64,000 bases of DNA from Lytechinus variegatus (lineage: Eukaryota; Echinodermata; Echinoidea; Temnopleuroida; Toxopneustidae), in the NCBI RefSeq assembly GCF_018143015.1, contig NC_054748.1:3464580-3528579 (forward strand), written 5' to 3'. Shown here one piece after another: positions 33,897 to 44,787 of this stretch (within the stretch, counting starts at the first letter, position 1; each line of letters opens with the position of its first letter). The notes below the pieces were generated by a model that did not search any database, had not been told where the DNA came from, and saw only the letters and a list, made by a program, of their open reading frames with translations. Position numbers and translations under genes: made by a program.

Positions 33897-34849
33897 ATCT
33901 ACATATACTTACCTTGATACCACCCTGTAACACCACATACATCCACAGCTGGTATGCAATTTTGGGCTGATTGTGGATTAACAATGAAAGAATAATAATG
34001 ACATTTATCATGCATGTCATGACGATGGAGACGATGATGAAGAAGGAGGAGGAGGAGAAGTAGAAGAAGACAAAAAAGAAGAGGAAGAAGATGATGATAG
34101 TAATAATGATGAAAATAATAATCATATTTCTTATAATACTATACTAAAGAAAAATAGAAGACTCAGAGGCATAGGAATAACACAAACAATAACAAACGTA
34201 ACAATTATGATCTACCAATCCGAAAAGTAGCCCTTCAACATGTTCAAGGAATAAATTTAAGATTGCCTTCCATTTCCATCCATAAGAAACAAACAAACAA
34301 ACAGATAACGAGATCTCGAATCTTTTTATGTCTACATCATTTTTGAGAGAAGAATAGATGGTAATATATCATGTATATTGGAACCATAATCATGTCACCT
34401 GATCATCTCTCCCTTGGGCTGTAGACATGTCAAGATCCATGATTTTGCCATCTTATCATCATTTTTCTTCAATAGATTTATTTCAGACCTAACAAGATGA
34501 CTGTTTTTTAACATCTGGGTGGCAGTTTTATTAAAAGCTTCCTTAGGAAACTAAGCTTAGTGATTTTGGTATGAATATTTATTTGAATAATTTTACCTCC
34601 TCCTTAGCGCGTTCTCATTTTTTTTAAAAGGCACTTCAAGTTTCATAATAACAACAATGTTAAGGAAAATAGAGGTCATAAGGGTTCTTGGAAGGAAATA
34701 CATTTTCTTTTGATTTTTTCCTAAGTCTCATGACACAGAAAATGCTCCATGATTTGTCATGTTTGTTGAAAGGGAGCATTCGTAATATCATTACGCGGAA
34801 ATATATTAATTACATGGATTTATTTTCAAATAATGAAGTGAATTCTTAC
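33897..34849 (-). other. gene 1 intron with GAA/GGA microsatellite
   Basis: 34025-34130 is purine-rich GAAGAAGGAGGAGG-type repeat. The remainder holds no recognised feature. Confidence 0.55.
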
Positions 34850-34918
34850 CATTGTTGGAATCCAGGAAGCAATGTCCTGCCACACACGTTTCTTCTTCCG
34901 TGAGAGCTGATGCTGAAT
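34850..34918 (-). CDS. gene 1 cysteine exon, first half of LRR N-cap
   Basis: A 69-nt phase 1-1 exon (acceptor ATGTTTTTCCAG, donor GTAAGA) encoding SASALTEEETCVAGHCFLDS and NN. With the next exon it forms C-x4-C-x9-C-x12-C, an LRRNT-like cysteine cluster. Confidence 0.82.
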
Positions 34919-35470
34919 CTGGAAAAACATACATTGTTCATTAACCAAAGCATTATTTCGATAAAACTCTATACAAGCTTCAGACAAAAAATGTAAATAA
35001 AGGAGAAGTATACCCTGCCTGACGTAAATAACCTTTAATAAAAGAAGGGGGAAAATAGAGAACAATATTGGTGAATTGATCATGTTTCCAGTTCCCATAA
35101 TTTACAACTCTGACATGTTATTACCTAAGTACGTATGTAGGCCTTCGTACCGTCTCTCCAAAATGTTACAAGAAACCCATACAAATCCGATTTAAAACAA
35201 TACTGATATAGATTTGATAATATTTATTGCAAAAATAAAGAAGATAAAGAAAGATAAAAAGCATACACTGAAATAACACAAGCCAACAAGAGAGAAAAAG
35301 TTGATAAATCGATTGTTATATTTATCATTGTATAATTTTCTATGTCATCAATAGATCATGATATGAATTAATTTATTATTGTCTGCGCTATGCTTTGAAT
35401 TACGTAAATAAAATCATCGATAAGGATAGGAGGGGGGGGGGGGGGAGAAACATGGGTCTTGTCATAGCTA

Positions 35471-35637
35471 CCAGGGAGGTGTTTCATGAAAGGACTTGTC
35501 GGACATTATTATCCGACAAATCCCATTTTATCCGACAATTACCATAGGAACAGTGCCTCTCAGCCAATCAAAATCATGGAAAGATGTCAGATCTGACAAC
35601 TTGTCGGATGAAAATACTGATAGAACACCCCCCCCCT
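35471..35637. mobile_element. MITE with GTGTTTCATGAAAGGACTTG inverted end
   Basis: Left end AGGTGTTTCATGAAAGGACT and then TTGTCGGA; right end GACAACTTGTCGGATGAAAA ... GAACACCC. Internal CCGACAA repeats. It ends 14 bp from the ShKT exon donor. Confidence 0.65.
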
Positions 35638-35651
35638 GATGTTCCTCTCAC

Positions 35652-35777
35652 CATTTATGTTGAGTAGGGTACACTGGTGGCAGCTAGTCTGACAAACGGG
35701 CAGGACCTCTGAAGGGTAAGACTCGCAAGCTCCCTGCCTGGCCCATTCTTCACAGCTAGGATTGATATCCCGACAAT
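35652..35777 (-). CDS. gene 1 ShKT-domain exon
   Basis: A 126-nt phase 1-1 exon (acceptor TTCAAAACCCAG, donor GTGAGA). It encodes CRDINPSCEEWARQGACESY, then six further-spaced residues and C-x3-C-x2-C. The order CxD...C..WA..G.C......C...C..C is the six-cysteine ShKT (SXC) pattern. This fold is common in secreted animal proteins as an extracellular module. It lies between the SRCR exon and the LRR cap with matching phases, so it is probably part of the receptor ectodomain. Confidence 0.87.
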
Positions 35778-36227
35778 CTGGGTTTTGAAAGAAGATTATG
35801 TTGATACTGACAATAATTCCAATTTGCTTAAGCAGCTCATCACTGCAAACTGCGTCCTTATTTGCATTTTTGAAGAAGACAGAAAAGTAAAAAAAAAAAA
35901 AATAGAAAGACAGGAAAATTTCTGGTAGTCACATATAAGTCGCTGAGGAAATGTTTTATTGTTCGCCACTGGTTAGTATTTTCTATGTTGCTGCTATCTT
36001 CATTGTCTGATGAACGACAACAATATAGTCATCATAATCATCTTCACCAGCACCACCGCCACCATCGCAATCAACATCACAGTCATTATCGCCATCATAC
36101 AACAACAGAAAGAAAAATCTCAACATTATGCATAATTGTTATTTAAATTACAACCACTATTAAAGAAAATGCTTCCATTGTCTTTTCATATAACAGCGTA
36201 AGGGTCATAAATTGAATTTCCATTATA
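35778..36227 (-). other. gene 1 intron
   Basis: Contains a CATCA-type simple stretch near 36030-36100. No exon seen. Confidence 0.5.
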
Positions 36228-36459
36228 CACAGCAAAAAATGTGGTGTTAACCGGTGTACACAGAGGACCACACCAGATATTTTACACCAGTGTTAAATTG
36301 GTGGTTTAGTTTTACACCTATAGGTGTTATTACAACACCTATGGTTGTTACATTTACACTCTTTGGTGTTATGTTCAATTTCTAGGGTGTAACACCTCAA
36401 GGTGTGGTCCTCCTTTCACACCATTTGGTGTCAGTTTTAACACCACAGTTTTTACAATG
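36228..36459. mobile_element. 232-bp TA-flanked palindromic MITE beside a splice donor
   Basis: Ends CACAGCAAAAAATGTGGTG and, inward, CATTGTAAAAACTGTGGTG, flanked by TA at 36226-36227 and 36460-36461. This is typical of Tc1/mariner-related MITEs. The interior is rich in GGTGTTA/TAACACC. Its end lies 12 nt into the intron after the SRCR exon. A copy of identical length is at 63314-63545. Confidence 0.88.
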
Positions 36460-36470
36460 TAGGATCCTAC

Positions 36471-36785
36471 CTGAGCATCTTACACCAGCCTCGTTGAAAA
36501 CTGAGTTGCATCCCATTGTCTGGATCTTAAGTTCTCTCCTGGGACATTCCGAGATGTCAGTTTCGTTCCCCTTGCACTGGAGATCAATCGCGTGTATATT
36601 CAAAGAACTCGGTCCAAACTCCGACAATGGTGTGGTACCAAGTGCCCCGGTTAGGCCAAGACTTCGGCAGATGACATGGGCGTCGTTGATGTCAAAGCCG
36701 TTGTCGCAGAGAGTACCCCAAGTTCCATTGATGCGAACCTCCACTCTGCCCTCTTCCGGTGTCAGTCCATTCATCAACCTCACAT
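36471..36785 (-). CDS. gene 1 SRCR-domain exon
   Basis: A 315-nt phase 1-1 exon (acceptor ACGCTCTCAAG, donor GTAGGA) encoding one whole scavenger receptor cysteine-rich domain: VRLMNG, GRVEVRINGTWGTLCDNGFD, HVICRSLGLTGA, LQCKGNETDISECP, and GVRCSG. Six-cysteine group A-type spacing is visible, plus an N-glycosylation site (NGT). The open frame runs past the donor into a MITE, but that read-through is not coding. It is the most N-terminal module that can be joined with confidence; the signal-peptide exon was not found. Confidence 0.92.
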
Positions 36786-37571
36786 CTTGAGAGCGTTTTA
36801 TGGAAGAATGAGGCAAGTTAAAAAACATCAGAATAAAGTATTAGCTTCGTTATTCTATTAGTTTGTTTGTTGGACTTTATTTATTCAGGAATTAAAACAT
36901 GATATAGTTTCCAAGAGTCAAAATTCAACCATTTTTCAGAGCAGCCGTGATTAATAGATATCAGTTAAACGTGGACATATTTTCATTCCGTAACACTATT
37001 TCGTAATAAATTCGAGTGAATGCAAAGCTTATTTCGAAATACATGTATGTTATAATTGTCTTCTTAGCGAATCCGAAAATGAAGAGTTGGAGGTGGGGAA
37101 TATGTACTCGTGGTGCCCTCTTCAAGCATTTACAACTGACGGGTTTGGATTAAACTGCATGGATATGCCCTGTAGCTGTGGGATTGTCATAGAAATTTGA
37201 TCAAGACAAAAACAACTATTTGTTTTTGCATGCAAGAGAGAAAGTACTGAAGTTTTGGGTCTTTTCAACCACAACTACTCAGTAGACTTGTCGAATCATC
37301 TACTTTATAAGTTTTATATAGGCCAGCTAGATATTAGAAGAAGTTGTTTTGGCTTAACTTTAGAAATTGTAAAAAAATTGAAATATTTGGGTTGCTTCAC
37401 AATTCAATCAAATTTACACAGTTTCGTCAGGAAACAGGATGCTCGTGATGTATAACTCTGGCGCGCATGCGCGGCGGTTTACACATTTTCAGCATTGCAG
37501 TATCATTTGGACGAATGTTATCGGGATATGAACTCCGCAAGGGTCCAAATGGAGCAGGCCGAATTCCTGTT
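36786..37571. other. no gene seen
   Basis: Intron or 5' flank of gene 1. No signal-peptide-like exon was recognised. Confidence 0.45.
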
Positions 37572-38181
37572 TTAAGGACAAGTCCACCCCAACAAAAACT
37601 TGATTTGAATAAAAAGAGAAAAATTCAACAAGCATAACGCTGAAAATTTCATCTAAATTGGATGTAAAATAAGAAAGTTATGGCATTTTAAAGTTTCGCT
37701 TATTTTCAACAAAATAGTTATATGAACGAGCTAGTTACATCCAAATGAGAGAGTTGATGACATCACTCACTCACTATTTCTCTTGTATTTTATTATATGA
37801 AATATGAAAAAAATGATTTTCTCGTCATTGTCATGTGAAATGAAGTTTCATTCCTTCCCTGAACATGTGGAATTCCATTATTTTAATATTTTGTGCTTCA
37901 TGCAATGAGGTCCTAATGATCAAATTCATAAAAATTGAAATATTGTATAATTCAAACAATAAAAAACAAAAGAAATAGTGAGTGAGTGACGTCATCGACT
38001 CTCTCATTTGGATGTAACTGGCTCGTTCATATAACTATTTTGTTGAAAATAAGCGAAACTTTGAAATGTCATAACTTTCTTATTTTACATCCGATTTTGA
38101 TGAAATTTTCAGCATTGTGCTTGTCTGATTTTTTTCTATTGATTTAAATTAACATTTTTCTGAGGTGGATTTGACCTTTAA
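37572..38181. mobile_element. 610-bp palindromic MITE with TTAA ends
   Basis: Long inverted arms (about 200 bp each): TTAAGGACAAGTCCACC on the left and GGTGGATTTGACCTTTAA on the right. Both arms carry GATGTAAAATAAGAAAGTTA and GAGAGAGTTGATGACATC or their complements. Best-preserved member of the family also seen at 2475, 4855, 11345 and 30980. Confidence 0.85.
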
Positions 38182-38546
38182 CCTATTGATATATATCCGA
38201 AGCCAAGCATGCACTGTAATTAGGTTAAACTATTCGCACTTTATTAGATTACCAGCAACTTTGCTTTCACTATTTTATTTTAAGAAACTTGATTCCCCAT
38301 TTCTCCGGAACTAGAAAGAGGAAACAAAACAAGGAAGTGCAATATTTACATTTTTAAAAATATATTTTCATTTTATCTTTTATATTTAAAGCACTTAATT
38401 AAAAGGAAATTATTCTCTTTCGTTGATTACAAATGAAGATTGTTTTTCTGCTCATTGAATTACTTTTGTGTCCTGTCATTCGGAATTGACATGATTGAGG
38501 AATATTTTATTTCCTCTATTTTGTTCGTCATGTAAAAGAAGAGGAG

Positions 38547-38632
38547 GCGCGCATAGCTCAGTCGGTAGAGCGGGGTTTCCTATTCCGGTGACCCAGGTTC
38601 AATTGCGATCTTGTAGCGATTGCTTAGTCTAC
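38547..38632 (+). mobile_element. truncated tRNA-derived SINE
   Basis: GGCGCGCATAGCTCAGTCGG, GGTTCAATTGCG: same head as 22095-22357. The body is replaced by the G-run MITE at 38641. Confidence 0.7.
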
Positions 38633-38640
38633 GATTTTAG

Positions 38641-39180
38641 CCCGGGGGGGGGGGCACTTACATTGACGAGTGGATACCATGCGCGACCAAAAAAACACGT
38701 AAAGATGTCCTTTTCACGATAGGGCACGTTACGTACGTAACGTGATAAGGGTGTCAAAAACACAAAAATAATGAAAAAAGGGTATCTATTTCGCTAGGAA
38801 AATTACGTGTTTAGGGTCGAATTTGCGGGGATGCTAAAACAAAATCAAAATGTTTTATAAAGGATGTCCTTTTTGCCCCAACACTACGTCCTATTTGCGC
38901 GAGGTGTAGAAGGTGGGGTCGCACTAAACCAAAAAAGGTAAAGCCGACGACCGAACGACCCGTAACAATAAAACATTCCTGTACTTGTTAAGGGGTTCAT
39001 TTCAGGGAATATTTGCCAAGAGTATCGTTTTGTTTCCAATATTTGTTAGGGGTAGGATTTCACAAGCCAATACTTGTTAAGGGGTGCATTTTCAGAATAT
39101 GGAAATTACGTGTTTAGGGTGCTTTTCGAGACCCCATGGTCGCGCATGGTATCCACTCGTGAATGGAAGTGGCCCCCGGG
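38641..39180. mobile_element. G-run MITE
   Basis: Same ends and interior as 19530-20083 (GTGGATACCATGCGCGACC and inverse). Flanked by GATTTTAG (38633-38640) and AATTTTAG (39181-39188). Confidence 0.88.
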
Positions 39181-39259
39181 AATTTTAGGTGACATAAGTA
39201 GTTACAGGGTGTATTTTATGATTAAAATATTTACAGTTATAGTACGATTTCTAGTGTTG

Positions 39260-39440
39260 GGCATCGTAGAGGGCAGGAACTTAACACGGCAGGAAGTAAT
39301 TCCTCAAAAAGCTGTGTGCACCGAGAAGGTAGCCTAGCTTAGCCGGGTAATAATAGCAGGGCCCGCTGGGAGAACAGTTTTCGGAACTGAAGTGGCTACC
39401 CTGGGTAAATATACCTTTATTATTATTATTATTATTATAG
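39260..39440 (+). mobile_element. SINE 3' half
   Basis: AGGAAGTAATTCCTCAAAAAGCTGTGTG and TAGCTTAGCCGGGTAATAA match the body of the SINE at 56330-56605, ending in ATT repeats. Confidence 0.65.
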
Positions 39441-40083
39441 AGGGTCAAACACGAAGATATTATATATAATAGAGGCACTACATTTATCGTACGATATCGC
39501 TGCGTTGATTGTACGATGCCCGTGGATTCCACGATTCTTCTGCGTTAACCGTGCGATGACCCTGCGGTGATAGCTACAGTCCTACGATTTTGCCAAACAA
39601 AAGTATAACTTTCGCTTAACATAGTCATGGTACTTAACACAATCGGGAATCCGAAGAGAAATTTTAGGACCTGCGATCATCTTACCCCAATACGACACAC
39701 AAGAAGGTCATACAATTAGCAGGATGATCATCATAAAAAAAATCACTCTACGATGATCGGATACCAAATGCACGCATGGCATAGATTTTAGTTGTATATT
39801 CTCTGCATCTGTTCAACAAAAAATACGTGTAGGCCTATGAAAAATGCTTTCTGTACATGTACCTGTAGGCCTATATATAACCGGATAGATATTATGCATT
39901 TGCTTGAGAAAATCAATAATAAATGTTAAACTACTTTTAATTCCCAATCGCGATAGGTCTACTTCCGAAATAATAAGAACATAATAATAATAATCCGCTT
40001 TTACATAGCGCATAATACATCGAAGCGCCTTATTACAGATATATTATTACCCGCGTTACGCTTAATTTCTCCCTTTGCAAAAG
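39441..40083. other. no gene seen; SINE/LINE tail debris
   Basis: 39965-40055 reads, on the minus strand, as a GCGCTATGTAAAAGCGG(ATT)n tail. The rest is unremarkable. Confidence 0.5.
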
Positions 40084-40307
40084 TAAACGCCTGGTCACAC
40101 CGCCCGAGCGTTGTTGGAGCGGTCGTGGAGCGGTAGGGAGAGAGGGTCGATTTCGCTCACAAAATTGGGGGAAAAATGGAAAACAAAAATCGAAAAAAAA
40201 ATCAATCGAAATCGAAAATGGTAAACGGTAGCGAGCGGTGATGATTTGTTTTTCTCTCCGCTCCACGACCGCTCCAACAACGCTCGGGCGGTGTGACCAT
40301 GCCTTTA
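40084..40307. mobile_element. 224-bp MITE with ~45-bp near-perfect inverted ends
   Basis: CTGGTCACACCGCCCGAGCG then TTGTTGGAGCGGTCGTGGAG at the left, inverted exactly at the right (CGCTCGGGCGGTGTGACCA). The central A-rich part is noncoding. Confidence 0.85.
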
Positions 40308-40619
40308 CATTTGGATTTCAAGTGGAGGTATTAATCTTTCACACTTGAAATCCAAGAAAAAAATATTATTAATAAAACCATCCATACAATCATATATGAT
40401 TCTGGCTCCCTCCAAGCTTGCTTTGTATAATGCTGCCATTGCAAGTTGGCATGTTAATCGGAGGGGGGGGGGGGGTACTGTATTCAATTTAAATATTGTG
40501 CGTTCAAATTATTAATCGGGGTTAATAATGCTAATAAACACAAATTTCTCGTACGGAATTAACTTTAAAGTCAGTGCGCAACAATATGTTTGCACGACGC
40601 CATCTCTAGTCAAAAAAAA

Positions 40620-43600
40620 CGCATACATTCGTAATTCCGAAGCTTCGTAATTCCGAAGGTTCGGTTATTCCGAAGGTTCGTATTTCCGAAGGTTCGTAAT
40701 TCCGAAGGTTCGTAATTCCGAAGGTTCGTCAATCCGAAAACGAAATAAGGTTCGTAATTCCGAAGGTTCGTTAATCCGAAAACGAAGTAAGGTTCGTAAT
40801 TCCGAAGGTTCGTTAATCCGAAAACAAAATAAGGTTCGTAATTCCGAAGGTTCGTTAATCCGAAAACAAAATAAGGTTCGTAATTCCGAAGGTTCGTTAA
40901 TCCGAAAACGAAATAAGGTTCGTTAATCCGAAAATTAAATAAGGTTCGTATTTCCGAAAATGAAAATAATTCATTTTGGTAACAAAAACGATGTTGTCAT
41001 TACAAGATTACACGATATTACGCAATGATAGTAATAACGATCGATGATACATGCGTGTGTTGGGGCCAAAGCATGTATTTCATTAAGAATATAGGCGCCC
41101 TGATCAAGCATAGGCTAATTTCGATTTTATCTGAGCAATTGCTGCCAAAGCAAATGGTTTAATTACAGATGCAGGGATCAAGTGTGTTGGAAGCGTGCGA
41201 GCAACCTCTAGATAATAGGATTTGTATTGGAGGGGATGTCATTTTTAATAACAGCTTCTGCTGGTAATGAAAATAACACTAATAATGATTCTTGTGAGAT
41301 GTTGAAAGCGCGAATCGCAAGCTCAAACTAGTATTTTATGTAACAAGACGCGAAGTGAGCATTCGGAGCATTTTTTGTAATCGTGAGAAAGATGTGTATC
41401 TTTCTAAAGAATTAATGCGAGGGCGAGCTGTAATTTGTTTATATACTGACCTGGGGCCCGTTGCATGAAACTTTTTACCTGAGAAAACTCAGGTTGTTTT
41501 TACAGGAGTTTTTGCCCTGTGCTAAAGTCAATGGCGGAAATCAGACTAACCTTAGTTTTCAGTTTTTACCAGAGTTTTCTCAGGTAAAAAGTTTTATGCA
41601 ACAGGCTTCAGAAAGTAATTTTTAAGGACTGCATTTAGTGACACATGAAATTTCCAAAAGTTTGAGCACGTGATTCGCTCGCAACATCTCACAAGAATGC
41701 CCTTTTAACAGTAATTGACCAAAAAGGTGAATTTTACATCTTCAGATTTGACATTTTCCCCCGAACCGCTTGCTCTCTACGCTCGCAGAAATGAAACGTA
41801 AATATATAACTTTAGTGATCACTAAAAAAATTGTGCTCAATTTAGTTACTACAAAACACACAACCTCTTTACACAGATGATAATCTAATGATGAAAATAT
41901 CCGTTTGCACAAAATTGCCCCTATTGGCCCCTTTTTTTTTGCTTTGCCCCCCCCCCCCAAAAAAAAAAGTTCCGCCGCCATTGGTTAAAACACGCATCGT
42001 CTTCATGGCTAACTGCAAAAAGTTCTTAAAATGTCCCCTTTAGATCAGGTCAGAGCTTATACATTTAAAAATTCTGTTCGCGCTTCTTGCTAGCAGTTAT
42101 TATCTAAATTTAGTTACAAAGGCATCTCGCTTTGAAGATCACAAACATATTGCCCATCATATTAAAAAAAAATATATAGCTCGCGCTCGCATTATTTAAA
42201 AAGGGTTTATCATGTTATTACATATTTACTTTATTTTATATGGATAAAGCTAATTATTGACTGTTAGGACTACCCTTTCAAAGAAACAAACAAAAATCAA
42301 CTTTAAACTGCCGATCAAGGAAAATATGGCTAAAAAAAATTGCCCCCCCCCCCTCTATTTGACGAAAGTTGGATCCGCCGGGAGGGAGGCAGGGGGCATC
42401 TAAAATGAAATAAAAAAACAGGGGAATTAATATTTTCCAAAATGGGAAAGTTCCTTTTTTCAAAAATAAATATGCCATTTTTCATTTTTTTTCGAAATAA
42501 AATACTCTTTTAAAGTATACAAGTTAAGTTTTCAGGCTGGAATATTGAAAATTTTCAGCTTGCGCTTCGCACTCTCATTCGATTGGTGAAATATGCATCC
42601 TAAAGAGGTCACTAAATGCTTTCTTTAACAGGTTCCTTTTCTGGTCAGTATGTTTAAGCTCGCGTTTTGCGCTCGTGTTAATTCTTTAGTTAGATGCACA
42701 TCTTTTTAATGACAGCGGAAATCTGCTCGGATTTTTCAAAACTAATTTTCATTTTTTATTGAAATAACCTAAAGTTTTAGCTTGTGATTCACGCTCGCAA
42801 CACCTCGCAATAATGCCATTTTAAGAATAATTGACCACAAAAAACGTTATACAACTTCACCTTTGAATTTGTTTTATCAAGCCGCTCGCTCATTATACTC
42901 TCTCCCGAAAAATAAAGCCTAAATACACATTTTGCCATAATAAGAAGTCACTTCAAAAAAGTTTTTCTCTACTTAATCACTATCAAACACACAATGACTT
43001 CAAGCAGATGATAATCTTAAGGTGAAAATATCACCAAAGTGCCCATTTTGACGTATGAGTTTCATTTTTTGGCTTTACCCCCAACGAAAATTCGTTCGGC
43101 CGCCCTTGCCTTTCCATCCTCATAATAATTGAACGGCAACAGTGTCCCCCTCCCCTTGCCTCTGCCTCTGCTTTCCCGGTTTTCATTTTTCGGATTAACG
43201 AACCTTATTTTGTTTTCGGATTAACGAACCTTATTTTGTTTTCGGATTAACGAACCTTATTTCGTTTTCGGATTAACGAACCTTCGGAAAAACGAACCTT
43301 ATTTCGTTTTCGGATTAACGAACCTTCGGAAAAACGAACCTTATTTCGTTTTCGGATCAACGAACCTTCGGAACAACGAACCTTTTTTCGTTTTCGGATT
43401 AACGAACCTTCGGAACAACGAACCTTATTTCGTTTTCGGATTAACGAACCTTCGGAACAACGAACCTTATTTCGTTTTCGGATTATCGAACCTTCGGAAT
43501 AACGAATCGTCGGAATTACGCCACAAATGTTCGGATTAACGAACCCTTTTTCGTTTTCGGATTAACGAACAGCGAGGTATAGGCAATTTACGTGTTTCGG

Positions 43601-43665
43601 AATTACGAACCTTCGGAATAAAGAACCTTCGGAATTACGAAGCTTCGGAATTACGAAGTGTAACC
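40620..43665. mobile_element. 3-kb fold-back element with tandem-repeat arms
   Basis: Left arm (40620-40960) is tandem copies of GGTTCGTAATTCCGAA and GGTTCGTTAATCCGAAAACG. Right arm (about 43190-43665) is the inverse. Terminal 35 bp pair almost perfectly (TTCGTAATTCCGAAGCTTCG). The loop of about 2.2 kb is AT-rich with GCGCTCGC-type words, and no transposase was recognised. Sea-urchin TU elements have this fold-back architecture; a sequence relation to TU is inference. Related to 5630-5926. A-rich flanks obscure the target duplication. Confidence 0.85.
41450..41610. mobile_element. MITE nested in the fold-back element
   Basis: Inverted ends CCCGTTGCATGAAACTTTTT and, inward, CCTGTTGCATAAAACTTTTT, both followed by ACCTGAGAAAACTC. 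Confidence 0.8.
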
Positions 43666-43927
43666 AAAAAACTGCCTCGTTACGACCCTTCATCGTTACC
43701 ACGGATGAATCGTTTTGATACGTAAAGCAAAGTCTTATAATATATAATCTATACAATGAGAAATACTTTCTTTCAAAATTTTACAGCCTTTATGCAACAA
43801 TTGTTCCAAGTTCAATGGCCATCATATTCGTTAACTAAAACTTAATAAGATTATTACCATTTTTTTTTAGAAATGAAAGTGTATCAATAAGAGTATCAAC
43901 ACGATGTACAGGTCTTTCACATGGAGG

Positions 43928-44380
43928 ATATTTATTGAGATATATTTGATTTCGGCGCTCCTTTAATTGTAGTTTAAAGTCTGTTTATATGTATACAAAA
44001 CTCTAAATCAATTAGCACCTGAATTTCTTAATAATACCATCAAATTATACACTCCTTCTCGTAATCTTCGTTCAATCACTGACACATGCAGAGTTTGCAT
44101 TCCCTTGTCAAAACTCTCCTCTGTCGAAAAACGGTTTGCTGTAGCAGCTGCCAAGACTTGGAATGCTATCCCTCTTTCAAAAAGAAATGCTTCCAGTGAT
44201 CTTGGCTTCAAATCACCCCTTAAGACATACCTTTTTCCTCAATAATTAATATTTCCCTTTTTATCTTGAATATTGTAGTAATCATTGCAAATGTTAAATT
44301 GTTTTCTATTTTTGTACGCGCTATGGTACTTTTTGTTTTTAGCGTCTCTAAATATCCATTATCATTATTACTATTATTAA
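43928..44380 (+). mobile_element. 5'-truncated LINE (CR1/L2-like tail)
   Basis: From about 43969 it encodes FKVCLYVYKTLNQLAPEFLN, YTPSRNLRSITDTC, FAVAAAKTWNAIP and SPLKTYLFPQ then stop. It is followed by GCGCTATGGTAC and an ATT-rich tail. Only the region C-terminal to the RT remains. Confidence 0.78.
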
Positions 44381-44491
44381 AGGGTATGCAGTTAATGTCA
44401 TGATTAATATAATGACGACACTAATAATATTATCTAGTAACATTGAAAAACGTGAAGATACCGTAAATAATAAAGATTTCATAACACATAC

Positions 44492-44606
44492 CTGCTTCCT
44501 GGCAGTATATCACTCTCGTAAAGATCCAGACTGAGATAATTCGATACAAAACGTCGGCCATTATCATTTGTTTCATGCTCGACATTGAATATGTCTTTGG
44601 CAGAAA
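44492..44606 (-). CDS. candidate coding exon, function unknown
   Basis: Acceptor ACGATTATACAG and donor GTATGT frame 115 nt encoding SAKDIFNVEHETNDNGRRFV and SNYLSLDLYESDILPGS. It is in phase with the candidate exon at 44710-44787. It ends with 2 nt, so it cannot join directly to the SRCR exon; at least one linking exon would be needed if it belongs to gene 1. No domain recognised. Confidence 0.5.
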
Positions 44607-44709
44607 CTGTATAATCGTGTAAGATTAATATCATTCAAGCACATCCAGCATTGACATTCCTTAGCTTTAGAAATAATCATCTATCCTTACATACTGGCAG
44701 TTAACTTAC

Positions 44710-44787
44710 TATATGACTCGGAATAACGTATTATGTTACATTTGTATCTTCCTTGAAAGACGGTTTCAACGTCTCGTAAATGCTTTT
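44710..44787 (-). CDS. candidate coding exon, possibly Ig-like
   Basis: Acceptor ACACCTACAG and donor GTAAGT frame 78 nt (phase 1-1) encoding KHLRDVETVFQGRYKCNIIR and YSESY. The L..V...F.G.Y.C pattern resembles the C-terminal half of an immunoglobulin-like domain, but it is too short to be sure. It splices in phase to 44492-44606 through an Ile codon. It may be the N-terminal part of gene 1 or of another minus-strand gene. Confidence 0.45.

Noticed and set aside
36397-36470. Extension of the SRCR open frame past VRCSG
   Set aside because: A splice donor GTAGGA follows, and the extra codons fall within a TA-flanked MITE.
37081-37200. Possible signal-peptide exon of gene 1
   Set aside because: No open frame between usable splice sites; stops in every frame.
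40627-40960. CRISPR-like array
   Set aside because: Direct repeats of TTCCGAAGGTTCG type have no unique spacers, and their inverse lies at the other end of a fold-back transposon. The genome is eukaryotic.
44008-44211. Minus-strand 67-codon frame
   Set aside because: Shadow of the LINE coding sequence on the plus strand.
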